From: DATJGR01 sp963812255
GTDB taxonomy: Bacteria; Pseudomonadota; Gammaproteobacteria; Pseudomonadales; Azotimanducaceae
NCBI GenBank assembly: GCA_963812255.1
Contig: CAWEUM010000005.1
Location: 1 to 64,000 of the forward strand
Length of the DNA: 64,000 nt
Direction of reading: 5' to 3'
Made by a program: the position numbers and the translations under genes
Shown here: piece after piece, positions 7,081 to 14,725 of the stretch
Position numbering within the stretch: the first letter of the stretch is position 1
Layout: the number at the start of each line of letters is the position of its first letter
The notes under the pieces: model-generated
The model's database searches: none
What the model was told of the DNA's origin: nothing
What the model saw: the letters and a program-made list of their open reading frames with translations, nothing else

Positions 7081-9657
7081 ATGGCCTTTTCGACACACAC
7101 CAGTCCTAACCGCACACCGTCGCTCGCCACGCGCATCGTGGGCATCGGCGCCTCGGCCGGAGGCCTGGCGCCGCTCGAGGAATTCCTCGGGCACGTCCCG
7201 CCAAAAAGTGGTCTGGCCTACGTCGTGGTCCAGCATCTGGATCCCACGCAAAAAGCGCTACTCGCGGAACTGCTGCAGCGAGTCACCGTAATGCCGGTGC
7301 ACGAGGCCAGCACAAATGTCCACGTAGAGGCCAACTGCGTATACGTGATTCCTCCGAACACGGAACTCAGCGTGGTCAACGGCGCACTGCAGCTGGAGAG
7401 GCCTACGGAGCCGCGCGGTCTGCGGTTGCCGATCAACGTCCTGTTCTCCTCCCTGGCAAGCGCCCAAGGTGAACGCGCGATCGCCGTGGTTCTGTCCGGC
7501 ATGGGATCGGACGGTACGCTGGGCTTGCAGGCCGTCAAGGCAGTGGGCGGCCTGACGGTCGTGCAACAGCCCGACACGGCGCAGTTCGATCTAATGCCCA
7601 AGAGCGCGATCGCCGCCGGTTGTGGTGACATCGTCGCACCGCCTGCCGAGCTGCCGGCCCGCATCCTGGCCTACGTCGCTCAGGTGCCGGACCCGGGTCT
7701 CGCTACCTGGGACGACGTGCAGCCCGCAGCAGCGCCCAAACTCCCTCTGCACACCATTTTCAGGTTACTGCAGCAGCGAACCCGGCACGACTTTTCGCTG
7801 TATAAGCCCAGCACTCTGCATCGCAGGATCGAACGGCGCATGGCGATTCACGGCATCGCAACGCTGCCGCTCTATGCCGATTTCCTGCAGCACAACCGGC
7901 ACGAGATCGACCTGCTGTTCAAGGAGTTGCTGATCGGGGTAACCAACTTCTTTCGTGACCCCGCGGTGTGGGAGCATTTTGCGAAGGTCGCGTTGCCAGA
8001 TCTGCTGGCGCGGCGAACCGCTGAGAAAAAAATTCGCGTCTGGTCGATCGGCTGCTCGACCGGCGAGGAAGCCTATTCACTTGCCATGGTCTTCACTGAA
8101 GCAATGCAACGGTTGCCGCTGCCACATGGCTTCGCGCTGCAGATCTTCGCCTCGGACCTGAGCCCTGACGCTATCGCCACCGCACGCAGCGGCCGCTACC
8201 CCGCCTCAATCGTTTCCGAGGTATCTGCAGAGAGGCTCGCCAGGTTCTTCCGTGCCCAAGACAATCACTATCAGGTCAACCAGAACATTCGCGACATGGT
8301 GCTGTTTGCGCAGCACGACGTGGTGCTCGATGCTCCCTTCACCAAGCTGGACTTGATCGTCTGCCGCAACCTGCTGATCTATTTCGACGCGATACTCCAG
8401 CGCAGACTCCTTCCCCTGTTTCATTACAGCCTTCGTCCCGGCGGCCTGCTGTTGCTCGGGAGTTCGGAGACGGTGGGAAAGTTCAACCGTCTGTTCACTT
8501 CGGTCGGCGAACCGAAGCAGCGGCTCTATCTACGCCAGGACAGGGACTCCATCGATGCTCCCGACTCCCCGATGAAATCGTTCCCTCCATTTTTCACGAT
8601 AACCCCGGAGTCCCACGTGCCGTCTCCCGAAGCACCGACTCAGACCACGGACAATCTGCAAACGGCCGCCGATCATGTGTTGCTGCAGGTGTATGCGCCC
8701 GCGGCCGTCGTGCTCAACAGCAGCGGCGACATCGTCTACATCAGCGGCCATACCGGGAAATATCTGGAGCCGGCCGCCGGTAAGGCCAACTGGAACTTCC
8801 ATGCCATGGTGCGTGAAGGTCTGCGAGCACCGCTCGCCGGCGCTCTGAAACAGGCCGCCTCACAGCGCGAGCCGCTGCAGCTGCAGGGCCTGCAAGTGCA
8901 GGGTCCGGGCGGCTCACACGGTGTCGATGTGACGGTGCAGGCGCTGCATGAAGCGGAAGCGCTCCAAGGCATGACGATGATCGTCTTCCGCGATCTGGCA
9001 CCGGTTCCGCCGAGTCGTCGCCGGCGCAAGGCGCAAACCGCCCCGGAAGCCTCTCATGCGGCGGAGCTGCAAAGACTAAACGATGAAATCCAGACGTTGC
9101 GCGAAGAATCCCGCGCGTCCAGGGAAGAGTTGCAGTCGGCCAACGAGGAGTTGCAGTCAACTAACGAAGAACTGCAATCGACCAACGAGGAGTTGATGAC
9201 TTCCAAGGAGGAAATGCAGTCGATGAACGAGGAGCTGCAAACCATCAATATGGAACTGCAGACCAAACTCGACGATCTCGCGCTCGCCCAGAGCGACATG
9301 CAGAACCTGCTCAACAGCACGGAGATCGCCATTTTGTTCCTGGATCAGCGTTTGAACGTCAGACGCTACACCGATCGGGCGTCGAAGATTGTCAATGTTC
9401 GGGAAAGCGACATCGGTCGGCCGTTCAGCGATCTCACCACAAGCCTGCAATACCCGGCGCTGCATGAGGACGCACTCGAGACTCTGCGCACTCTGACGTT
9501 TTCCGAAAAGCAGATCCCAGCCAATGACGGCCGGTGGTTCTCGGTACGCATCATGCCGTACCGCAGGCTGGACAACGTGATCGACGGGGTGGTGATCACC
9601 CTTGTCGATATCACCGCCACAAAGCAGTTGGAGGCGAAGCTGCAACGCGTTCCTTGA
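7081..9657 (+). CDS. CheB-CheR fusion with coiled coil and C-terminal PAS domain
   Basis: An 858-residue fusion. Residues about 15-200 are a CheB methylesterase with the expected catalytic residues Ser25 (GASAGG), His52 (QHLDP) and Asp144 (GSDGTLG); no receiver domain precedes it. Residues about 225-490 are a CheR methyltransferase, with NFFRDP at 289-294 and a SAM-binding GCSTGEE at 324-330. A degenerate PAS-like region (about 530-640) leads to a long heptad coiled coil (682-730) and a PAS domain (about 740-857). Such fusions usually continue into a histidine kinase; here the protein ends after PAS. CheB and CheR remove and add methyl groups on receptor glutamates, but no receptor, CheA or CheW gene is in the window. 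It may act on a host receptor or as a signalling hub with the PAS protein upstream. Confidence 0.93.
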   Translation: MAFSTHTSPNRTPSLATRIVGIGASAGGLAPLEEFLGHVPPKSGLAYVVVQHLDPTQKALLAELLQRVTVMPVHEASTNVHVEANCVYVIPPNTELSVVNGALQLERPTEPRGLRLPINVLFSSLASAQGERAIAVVLSGMGSDGTLGLQAVKAVGGLTVVQQPDTAQFDLMPKSAIAAGCGDIVAPPAELPARILAYVAQVPDPGLATWDDVQPAAAPKLPLHTIFRLLQQRTRHDFSLYKPSTLHRRIERRMAIHGIATLPLYADFLQHNRHEIDLLFKELLIGVTNFFRDPAVWEHFAKVALPDLLARRTAEKKIRVWSIGCSTGEEAYSLAMVFTEAMQRLPLPHGFALQIFASDLSPDAIATARSGRYPASIVSEVSAERLARFFRAQDNHYQVNQNIRDMVLFAQHDVVLDAPFTKLDLIVCRNLLIYFDAILQRRLLPLFHYSLRPGGLLLLGSSETVGKFNRLFTSVGEPKQRLYLRQDRDSIDAPDSPMKSFPPFFTITPESHVPSPEAPTQTTDNLQTAADHVLLQVYAPAAVVLNSSGDIVYISGHTGKYLEPAAGKANWNFHAMVREGLRAPLAGALKQAASQREPLQLQGLQVQGPGGSHGVDVTVQALHEAEALQGMTMIVFRDLAPVPPSRRRRKAQTAPEASHAAELQRLNDEIQTLREESRASREELQSANEELQSTNEELQSTNEELMTSKEEMQSMNEELQTINMELQTKLDDLALAQSDMQNLLNSTEIAILFLDQRLNVRRYTDRASKIVNVRESDIGRPFSDLTTSLQYPALHEDALETLRTLTFSEKQIPANDGRWFSVRIMPYRRLDNVIDGVVITLVDITATKQLEAKLQRVP
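9124..9270 (+). repeat. Seven 21-bp tandem units encoding coiled-coil heptads
   Basis: Seven consecutive 7-codon units (EELQSAN, EELQSTN, EELQSTN, EELMTSK and so on) lie inside the CheB-CheR-PAS gene. The first three units are nearly identical at the DNA level, so slippage could change the coiled-coil length by whole heptads without breaking the frame. Confidence 0.85.
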
Positions 9658-9809
9658 GCGGCGTTTCAGAGCTTACCGCTCGCGCGATCACATGCCTGGC
9701 TGTCCGATTTCCTCCACGCCATTGTGCTCCTGGTCTCACTAGGAGCGCGTTGCTGTGACGCATCTTCTGCGGCGAAATACTCCGCTCGACCCTTTGGTTC
9801 AGGTCGCGC

Positions 9810-10283
9810 TCAATTCGGGCGGCATTGGAACGTGACGGTCTTCGTTCCATCGCCGTTCGAGACGATATTGGAAGCCACCTGTGATGACCCCGTGTTGAAG
9901 CAATAGGCGCGCGCACTCCGGGAGACATCGACGAGCTCCTGATCCGTCCGGTACGTATACGACAGATTCGGATTCGAACTCCGCGTCGCGGATATCGATG
10001 TCGGCACACACTCGTACGCAACGACGCGCTCACCGCTCGAGTCTTTGGTGAAACTTAGAGGACGAGGCGTAGTGTTCTGATACCGGTTGCAGAACGTCGC
10101 CGCAAGCTGATTGGTCTGAATCAACTCATCGTCGCTGTGGTACGTGTAGGTGACGGTCGGATTGCTCGCTTGGGTCTGTTGCGGCGAACTGCTGAACGGG
10201 ACACAGGAGACCGCGAGCATCGTCGAGAGTGCGACCGCTGCTGCGAGCCCCCGGTTCGCGATGCGATGTGCAATAGCGATCAT
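9810..10283 (-). CDS. Lipoprotein with two tandem repeat domains
   Basis: The ATG at 10283 has an AGGAG ribosome binding site 7 bases upstream, so I prefer it to longer frames. The 157-residue product begins with a lipoprotein signal peptide ending in the lipobox LAVSC. The mature part holds two copies of a roughly 55-residue unit. Each unit starts NPTVTYTYHSDDEL or NPNLSYTYRTDQEL, has a single Cys midway, and ends in YECVP or FQCRP, suggesting one disulfide per unit. The protein is probably anchored in the outer membrane facing the periplasm. I do not recognise a named family. It stands on the same strand as the CsbD/BON stress genes of the island. Confidence 0.75.
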   Translation of the reverse strand: MIAIAHRIANRGLAAAVALSTMLAVSCVPFSSSPQQTQASNPTVTYTYHSDDELIQTNQLAATFCNRYQNTTPRPLSFTKDSSGERVVAYECVPTSISATRSSNPNLSYTYRTDQELVDVSRSARAYCFNTGSSQVASNIVSNGDGTKTVTFQCRPN

Positions 10284-10631
10284 CTCGACGGCTCCTATTG
10301 ATTCGTAGCAAGACACTAAGCGACATCGCCTCATTGTTCTGTACGCAAGCGCACTAACCCTCCGATTCGTTTGACCGTCGCAAGCGTGACAACGCAACAC
10401 GGCGACCCCTTAACCTCGCCCGAGGCACCACTTCCTGAGGTTCAGGTTCCGAGTCCTATGTTCGCTACTTACAACACCGAACGTTACACGCCAACACTGC
10501 GAATCAAGTCTTACGAACCGAACCTTCGTTCATACATGGACAACAACGCGCTTCCAGACCCGAGAAGAGCAGACCACTGGCGGTTCATCGGGGCGACGAC
10601 CAGAACAATTCCCGACTGCGAAAAACCGATT
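10284..10631. other. Gene-free stretch upstream of repeat lipoprotein
   Basis: Contains the ribosome binding site of the lipoprotein gene and presumably its promoter. The plus-strand open frame that crosses this stretch is antisense to the minus-strand gene beyond it and shows no protein pattern. Confidence 0.4.
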
Positions 10632-11165
10632 TCATGCTCGCTCCCGGTGCGTGGTGGTCCGACCTCCAAACGAAGATGCTCCACTTGTTTGAAACAACTT
10701 GTCCCTGAGCGCGACGACTTGCCTCGCGACGAATCGCAGGAATCTCGACAGTTCGTGCGCCTCGGAATTCTGCGCCACTGGTCGCGCCGATCGCTTTACG
10801 AGTTCCTGCCACCGGCGGTCGGATTCTGCGTAGGCACGTTCGAGCCGGTGCAACTCGCACTCTATGACACTACGGTTCGGATCGGTCGGTATATTTTTGA
10901 AGGGATAACTCTCAACCGCAAACTGGATTGTCGCCGATAGCGTTCGCGAGTGGTCCAAGTTCGCGAGAACCTGCGCGAGGCCTTCAGCGCCCTCTGCCGC
11001 GGCCCTTTCGCACTGGTACGGACCCACTGGCAGTCTGTCAGGCGACAGGAAATACCAACCACCCCGCCCGTAAAAAAACTTGATCACGCGCTTGCCCGCG
11101 ATCACATCGAGATGAGTGACTCCCATCATCTCCTTCCGGTTACCTTCAATAGGATCCCTGCTCAT
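10632..11165 (-). CDS. Chimeric open frame: CsbD-like N-terminus fused to unrelated sequence
   Basis: The ATG at 11165 has the same GGGAGAG ribosome binding site and leader as the intact csbD gene ending at 11585. The first 25 or so residues (MSRDPIEGNRKEMMG, then THLDVIAGKR) match CsbD with about 15 residues deleted in frame. After that the roughly 150-residue remainder is unlike CsbD and unrecognised, with a charged helical region and no signal peptide. The start region belongs to a decayed second copy of the BON-csbD module. The open frame may be expressed from the copied leader, or may be a relic kept open by chance. Confidence 0.45.
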   Translation of the reverse strand: MSRDPIEGNRKEMMGVTHLDVIAGKRVIKFFYGRGGWYFLSPDRLPVGPYQCERAAAEGAEGLAQVLANLDHSRTLSATIQFAVESYPFKNIPTDPNRSVIECELHRLERAYAESDRRWQELVKRSARPVAQNSEAHELSRFLRFVARQVVALRDKLFQTSGASSFGGRTTTHRERA

Positions 11166-11584
11166 TTGCACTCTCCCTGACCGATTGCAGACGCGTTGCA
11201 TCCACCTTGCTCCGACTCGAACTCACAGAACCGACGGCACCGGAGCATGCCTTGACGGATTTCACGTCCATCGACGCGCCACGTCAGCCCGATCAGGGAC
11301 GATGGAAGATGGAGTCTCCACACGCGAGCATACGGATGGTCTTTCGGACAATCGGTGCGGTTGCGTACGCTGCGTGAGCGGAAACTCGTCCGATCCGACC
11401 CATCAACGCGTAGGTGCATCGGTACAGCGCTTCCGGCAACGGCCGATTCCTTTTGAATTCGGTGCGAAACGGCACCGAAGACATCCGCAGCGCGTGGCCG
11501 CTACCCTGGCCCGAGGCGGACAATGCCCTCGCCAGCATTGCGAACAGTCCCACACCGCCCCCAATGTTGTTCAGCAGACGCGAT
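11166..11584 (-). other. Decayed duplicate of the leader-BON-csbD module
   Basis: Three blocks match the intact module at 11760-12310 in the same order. The csbD leader lies at about 11166-11225. A fragment matching the 3' end of the BON gene is at about 11246-11290 (compare 11881-11930). The far upstream leader, beginning CATACGGATGG, is at 11329-11372 (compare 12270-12312). Most of the BON coding sequence between the last two blocks is gone. No intact gene is seen in 11373-11584. Confidence 0.6.
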
Positions 11585-11785
11585 CTATTTCAGCGTCTTT
11601 TCCCAGGCAGAAATCTGCCTGTCCGCCTCGTCCTTCGAGATTCCGTATGTCTCTTGGATTTGGCCGGCGAGCTTGTCGCGTTTGCCGGCAACCACATCGA
11701 GGTGATCATCGGTGAGCTTGCCCCACTTTTCCTTGACGGAGCCTTTCATCTGCTTCCAGTTACCTTCGATACGATCCCAGTTCAT
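11585..11785 (-). CDS. csbD: CsbD-family stress protein
   Basis: A 66-residue hydrophilic protein with the standard CsbD pattern from end to end. It starts MNWDRIEGNWKQMKG, has a DDHLDVVAGKRDKLAG centre, and ends in YGISKDEADRQISAWE. This is the full length for the family. CsbD proteins accumulate under general stress, but their biochemical role is unknown. A GGGAGAG ribosome binding site precedes the ATG. It lies 84 bases downstream of the BON lipoprotein gene on the same strand, probably in one stress-induced transcript. Confidence 0.92.
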   Translation of the reverse strand: MNWDRIEGNWKQMKGSVKEKWGKLTDDHLDVVAGKRDKLAGQIQETYGISKDEADRQISAWEKTLK

Positions 11786-11869
11786 TGCGCTCTCCCTGAC
11801 TTGATTTGCAGATACCTTGCTTGCGCCCTGCGCTGATTCGAACTCACACCGCCTCTCGGTGAGTCGGGG

Positions 11870-12181
11870 TCACTTCACTCGCATGTCATTCTTGACTGAT
11901 TTCACGCCCTGGACGCCGCGTGCCAGTTCAGTCGCCTTGCTGATGTCGCTGCTGGAGCTGACGAACCCGCTGAGCTGAACGACGCCTTTGAACGTCTCGA
12001 CGTTGATCTCAGCGGACTTCAGCGACGAATCGTTGAAGATCGCGGCTTTAACTTTGGTCGTAATGACGGAATCGTCGACGTATTCGCCAGTCCCCTCATG
12101 CGTGGCTGTTGATGCGCATCCAAGCAAGGAAGCGAGCAGGACGGCAAAAGTGAATGCGACATATCTGTTGGGTGATCTCAC
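11870..12181 (-). CDS. BON-domain lipoprotein
   Basis: A 103-residue protein. The lipoprotein signal peptide ends in the lipobox LLGC. Residues about 38-103 form a single BON domain, with DDSVITTKVKAAIFND, VVQLSGFV and a closing VKSVKNDMRVK. BON domains of the OsmY type are periplasmic and are thought to bind phospholipid surfaces during osmotic or envelope stress. The protein would be anchored to a membrane on the periplasmic side. It is paired with csbD downstream. The shared leader motif (CATACGGATGG) about 90 bases upstream is also found in the decayed second copy. Confidence 0.9.
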   Translation of the reverse strand: MRSPNRYVAFTFAVLLASLLGCASTATHEGTGEYVDDSVITTKVKAAIFNDSSLKSAEINVETFKGVVQLSGFVSSSSDISKATELARGVQGVKSVKNDMRVK

Positions 12182-12573
12182 GTGGTTTGCTCCAAAAGAA
12201 CAGATTTAGGCTGACGATGGCTCGCCGGTCCCGATCAGCCCCATCAAGGCCGATCGAGTACCTACGCAAACATACGGATGGCCCTCCGCATATTCGGTGC
12301 GTTACCGTACACAAAGAGGCATGCATCAATAGACATGCCACAAGGACGTTCGCCTGGGTGCCATCCAGCGAGCACAAAACTCATTCGCAGCTGCCCGCCT
12401 GTGCTTCCCGAGTCTCTCGGACCCGGACTCAAAATCCGAGTCGACTTGCGGACGGAATTTCCGCGTGTCATTAGCTGGGGGCAATGAAAGGCGACGAAGG
12501 GCTGATGTCAGATCGACACGTTTCGACCTATCCAGCGAGTCGCGGTCGCTCAACCTCCCGATCTTCCTCGACA
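12182..12573. other. Upstream region of the BON-csbD transcript
   Basis: Holds the leader block at 12270-12312, which is repeated at 11329-11372 and so probably contains the promoter or an operator. I see no convincing gene. Confidence 0.45.
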
Positions 12574-12969
12574 TCATCCCGATGGTTTATGAGGTCTGCC
12601 CTGCATTCCCTTGCGGCTGTTTATGAATAGCAACCTTCCAGGTCGACGCATGACGAGCCGATGCCATACACCGCGCGGCACAATCACTGCCTCGCCAGAT
12701 TCCAACGCGACGGTTTGTTCTGTGCTGCCTTCCTCCGAAAGGACATCGATAGCGCCAGACACCAAGAACAGCACTTCGTCGGCGTCCCGGTGCATCTCCT
12801 GCATCGAAGAATGCAGGTCCTTTGCGGAATTGAAGTCGAAGACGCCGGCGAGACGATCGTAACGTTTGCCGGATACTCTCCAGAACATCGGCGTCACCTT
12901 CACGGCCTCCGCATCGCCTCGATCGCTGAGGTGAATGAACGTCTTGGAGAGATCGATGGTGTGTGGCAT
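12574..12969 (-). CDS. Cupin-domain protein
   Basis: A 131-residue single-domain cupin. Motif 1 is represented by EMHRDADEVLFLVSG and motif 2 by VIVPRGVWHRLV. The visible His and Glu residues are those that normally bind a metal. The rest is a compact beta-barrel without signal peptide. The start is placed at the ATG at 12969. A TTG at 12999 preceded by GAGGG is an alternative that adds 10 residues. The substrate or ligand is unknown. It lies upstream of the BON-csbD genes on the same strand but 392 bases away, so co-transcription is uncertain. Confidence 0.8.
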   Translation of the reverse strand: MPHTIDLSKTFIHLSDRGDAEAVKVTPMFWRVSGKRYDRLAGVFDFNSAKDLHSSMQEMHRDADEVLFLVSGAIDVLSEEGSTEQTVALESGEAVIVPRGVWHRLVMRRPGRLLFINSRKGMQGRPHKPSG

Positions 12970-13597
12970 GAACGTCGCGCCGCTAAGTAAGGATCGCAAG
13001 ACTAGTCCCTCATGCCGCGCTATGTCTTGGACGAAATTTACAAAGCTGAGGTGCCCACTTCGGTGCCCAATCTATCGTCACTCAGGACCACCCAACATGA
13101 TCTACGGCGGTAAGAAACCGCTGCTAAACGTTTGTTTCGGTCACGTTGGGTTGCGCTGGATCACGAAATCAGTTCACTGGTCCTACGCTCGGCATCTGTG
13201 CATGCACATCTTGAAGTCGTCGAGGAAGCAGTATCGCCGGGCGGTAGTTCGGTCTTTGACGAACTCACGCGGGCGAACCTTTTCAGATCCGTTGGTGATC
13301 TGCGAGTGTGGGGATTTTGCGGGGATCAGTCGTGCCTTGTCCTGCTTTGTGCGGCATCAGATTCCAACGGACGCCCGGTAGGTGGTTGATTTATCTAACT
13401 CGATGCTTTGTCATTGCGGACCGTTCTCGCCGATGTCGGCATCTTCGGTCGCGCCCGCCGTCTCTGCGCTGAGTACCGGTTCGCGTTCGAGTTCTCACCT
13501 GGGCACGCCCGGTGTCGTAGCTGCCGCGCGGAGCGCGAGCGTGGACTTCAGGCGATCCGAAGGTGATTGAATCGTTCCCGGCTTCCGGCTGGCGTCA
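12970..13597. other. Island stretch without a convincing gene
   Basis: An 85-codon open frame at 13132-13389 (+) is the only candidate. It lacks a clear ribosome binding site and any recognised pattern. No repeats were noticed. Confidence 0.4.
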
Positions 13598-13867
13598 ATG
13601 AACGTCGTGTTGCCGCAGGCTTTGTACAGCGGGAAACCAATGGGCGACGTCGCTCCGTCTCGGAGCGGAAAGCAGCGCCAGCGGTACCGCTCGATGAACG
13701 CCGCCGAACTTGCGGCCGAACTCGAAGCCGCTCGAGCGGCGGGCAAGTGGCCGTCTCAACTACTGCTCGATGCGATCCCCATCGCCAGAGCACAGATCCG
13801 ACGAGCTGATCCGACGCCGCACGAGAACGCCGCCGCGCGTCTGCGCCCGCTGTACCACAGCGTTTGA
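13598..13867 (+). CDS. Hypothetical protein, doubtful
   Basis: An 89-codon frame. Its second half reads like a real protein: a helical segment beginning MNAAELAAELEAARAAGKWP, then a proline-separated helix. There is no ribosome binding site at the first ATG or at the internal ATG at 13694. No family is recognised. It could be a fragment of a former phage or island gene. Confidence 0.3.
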   Translation: MNVVLPQALYSGKPMGDVAPSRSGKQRQRYRSMNAAELAAELEAARAAGKWPSQLLLDAIPIARAQIRRADPTPHENAAARLRPLYHSV

Positions 13868-14431
13868 GGAGAGACATGGACCGCCGACGCAATCGATAGA
13901 TGCCTGGCAGGCGGCCAAACGGGCTGAACGAGGAGAATGGGACCACAAGGTGTCCGAGTTTCGACGTAACGGCGTCGCGGCGGATGCGAAGAAGTCTCCG
14001 GTGGTAGCGAGCGAACGGACCGCCAACAGGGTGGAACTGTTCGACGAGCAGGCCGCGTACCCCGCTGAGAATCCTACTGACGACTTCACGCTGTCGGATG
14101 GTGGCGTGCCGCAATACTCAGTCATTTCTAGCATATCTGACGCGACGCTCGACACAAGGGCGTTGGCCACCAGCACCTCGCGGCTGCCATTGAGTTCGCT
14201 ATGGGTAGCCCGAAGGCGCCAGTTGGAGTAGCTTGACCACGTCTCGACCGCTTCTAAGTTCCTGCGCCTGGCTAGCGGCGCTAACCAAATCAGCTGAGCC
14301 GCGCCAATATGGCCGTTCGGGTGCCTTTGGCACCTCGGAGTTGCCTAGGAGTGTCTCGCAGATTCGCCACACGATGAGTCTCGTGGCGAGTCTCGACAAG
14401 CTGTAAGCCAAGAGATACGCGGAATCTACTG
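13868..14431. other. Right end of the island, no gene recognised
   Basis: Short frames on both strands overlap each other, and none has a supported start or recognisable content. The stretch ends at the right attachment repeat. Confidence 0.45.
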
Positions 14432-14472
14432 ACCTTGGCAAGGTTGTGCTCTACCAACTGAGCTATTCCCGC
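14432..14472 (-). repeat. Right attachment-site repeat: orphan 5' half of tRNA-Gly
   Basis: Identical to 4091-4131. On the minus strand it begins as a tRNA-Gly should (GCGGGAATAGCTCAG) but ends after the anticodon loop and passes into island DNA. It lies 132 bases downstream of tRNA-Glu on the same strand, the position the whole tRNA-Gly presumably held before insertion. It cannot give a functional tRNA. Confidence 0.9.
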
Positions 14473-14604
14473 TGAAAAATGCGCGCGCTCGCACCGCTGC
14501 CATCTCGATGCGCTCCCCGAATCGAACGATCATCGGCGAGAACGCCATTGGCCCGCATGTTACTCGGGAGATGCCGGAACTCGCAAGATTACAGCGGCGC
14601 AGTT

Positions 14605-14680
14605 TGGCGTCCCCTAGGGGAGTCGAACCCCTGTCGCCGGGATGAAAACCCGGTGTCCTAGGCCTCTAGACGAAGGGGAC
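14605..14680 (-). tRNA. tRNA-Glu (anticodon TTC)
   Basis: Read on the minus strand, 76 bases with acceptor stem GTCCCCT paired with AGGGGAC, anticodon loop TTTTCAT carrying TTC, T-loop TTCGACT and encoded CCA. It matches bacterial tRNA-Glu(UUC). It lies just outside the right end of the island. A strong promoter is directly upstream. Confidence 0.97.
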
Positions 14681-14696
14681 GAAGACGAAGCGGCGC

Positions 14697-14725
14697 ATTC
14701 TATGAACCACCCCTGGTGGCGTCAA
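14697..14725 (-). promoter_or_regulatory. Sigma-70 promoter of tRNA-Glu
   Basis: On the minus strand, TTGACG (14720-14725), a 17-bp spacer and TAGAAT (14697-14702) lie about 17 bases before the tRNA 5' end. Each hexamer differs from consensus at one base. It overlaps the last codons of the ATPase gene upstream. It would originally have driven tRNA-Glu and tRNA-Gly together. Confidence 0.75.

Larger units (their letters stand above)
4091..14472. mobile_element. Integrated genomic island in tRNA-Gly, likely immobile
   Basis: Identical 41-bp copies of the 5' half of tRNA-Gly lie at 4091-4131 and 14432-14472. A tyrosine recombinase gene begins 135 bases inside the left copy, pointing inward. Cargo includes a terminase fragment, small hypothetical genes, a PAS protein, a CheB-CheR-PAS fusion and a stress block (repeat lipoprotein, CsbD, BON, cupin). 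tRNA-Glu, at 14605, lies just outside the right end, which fits an original tRNA-Glu/tRNA-Gly tandem split by insertion. The integrase lacks its catalytic C-terminus, so excision would need help in trans. No conjugation genes or complete phage module are visible. Confidence 0.85.

Noticed and set aside
10371..10940. 189-codon plus-strand frame over the csbD-chimera region
   Set aside because: Low-complexity Arg/Ser content, no ribosome binding site, and antisense to a frame that has both a start site and partial family similarity.
14199..14441. 80-codon minus-strand frame running into the right attachment repeat
   Set aside because: No supported start; it includes part of the tRNA fragment, so it is unlikely to be a gene.
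4056..14472. Complete prophage
   Set aside because: Only an integrase and a terminase small-subunit fragment are phage-like; no capsid, tail, portal or lysis genes are present.
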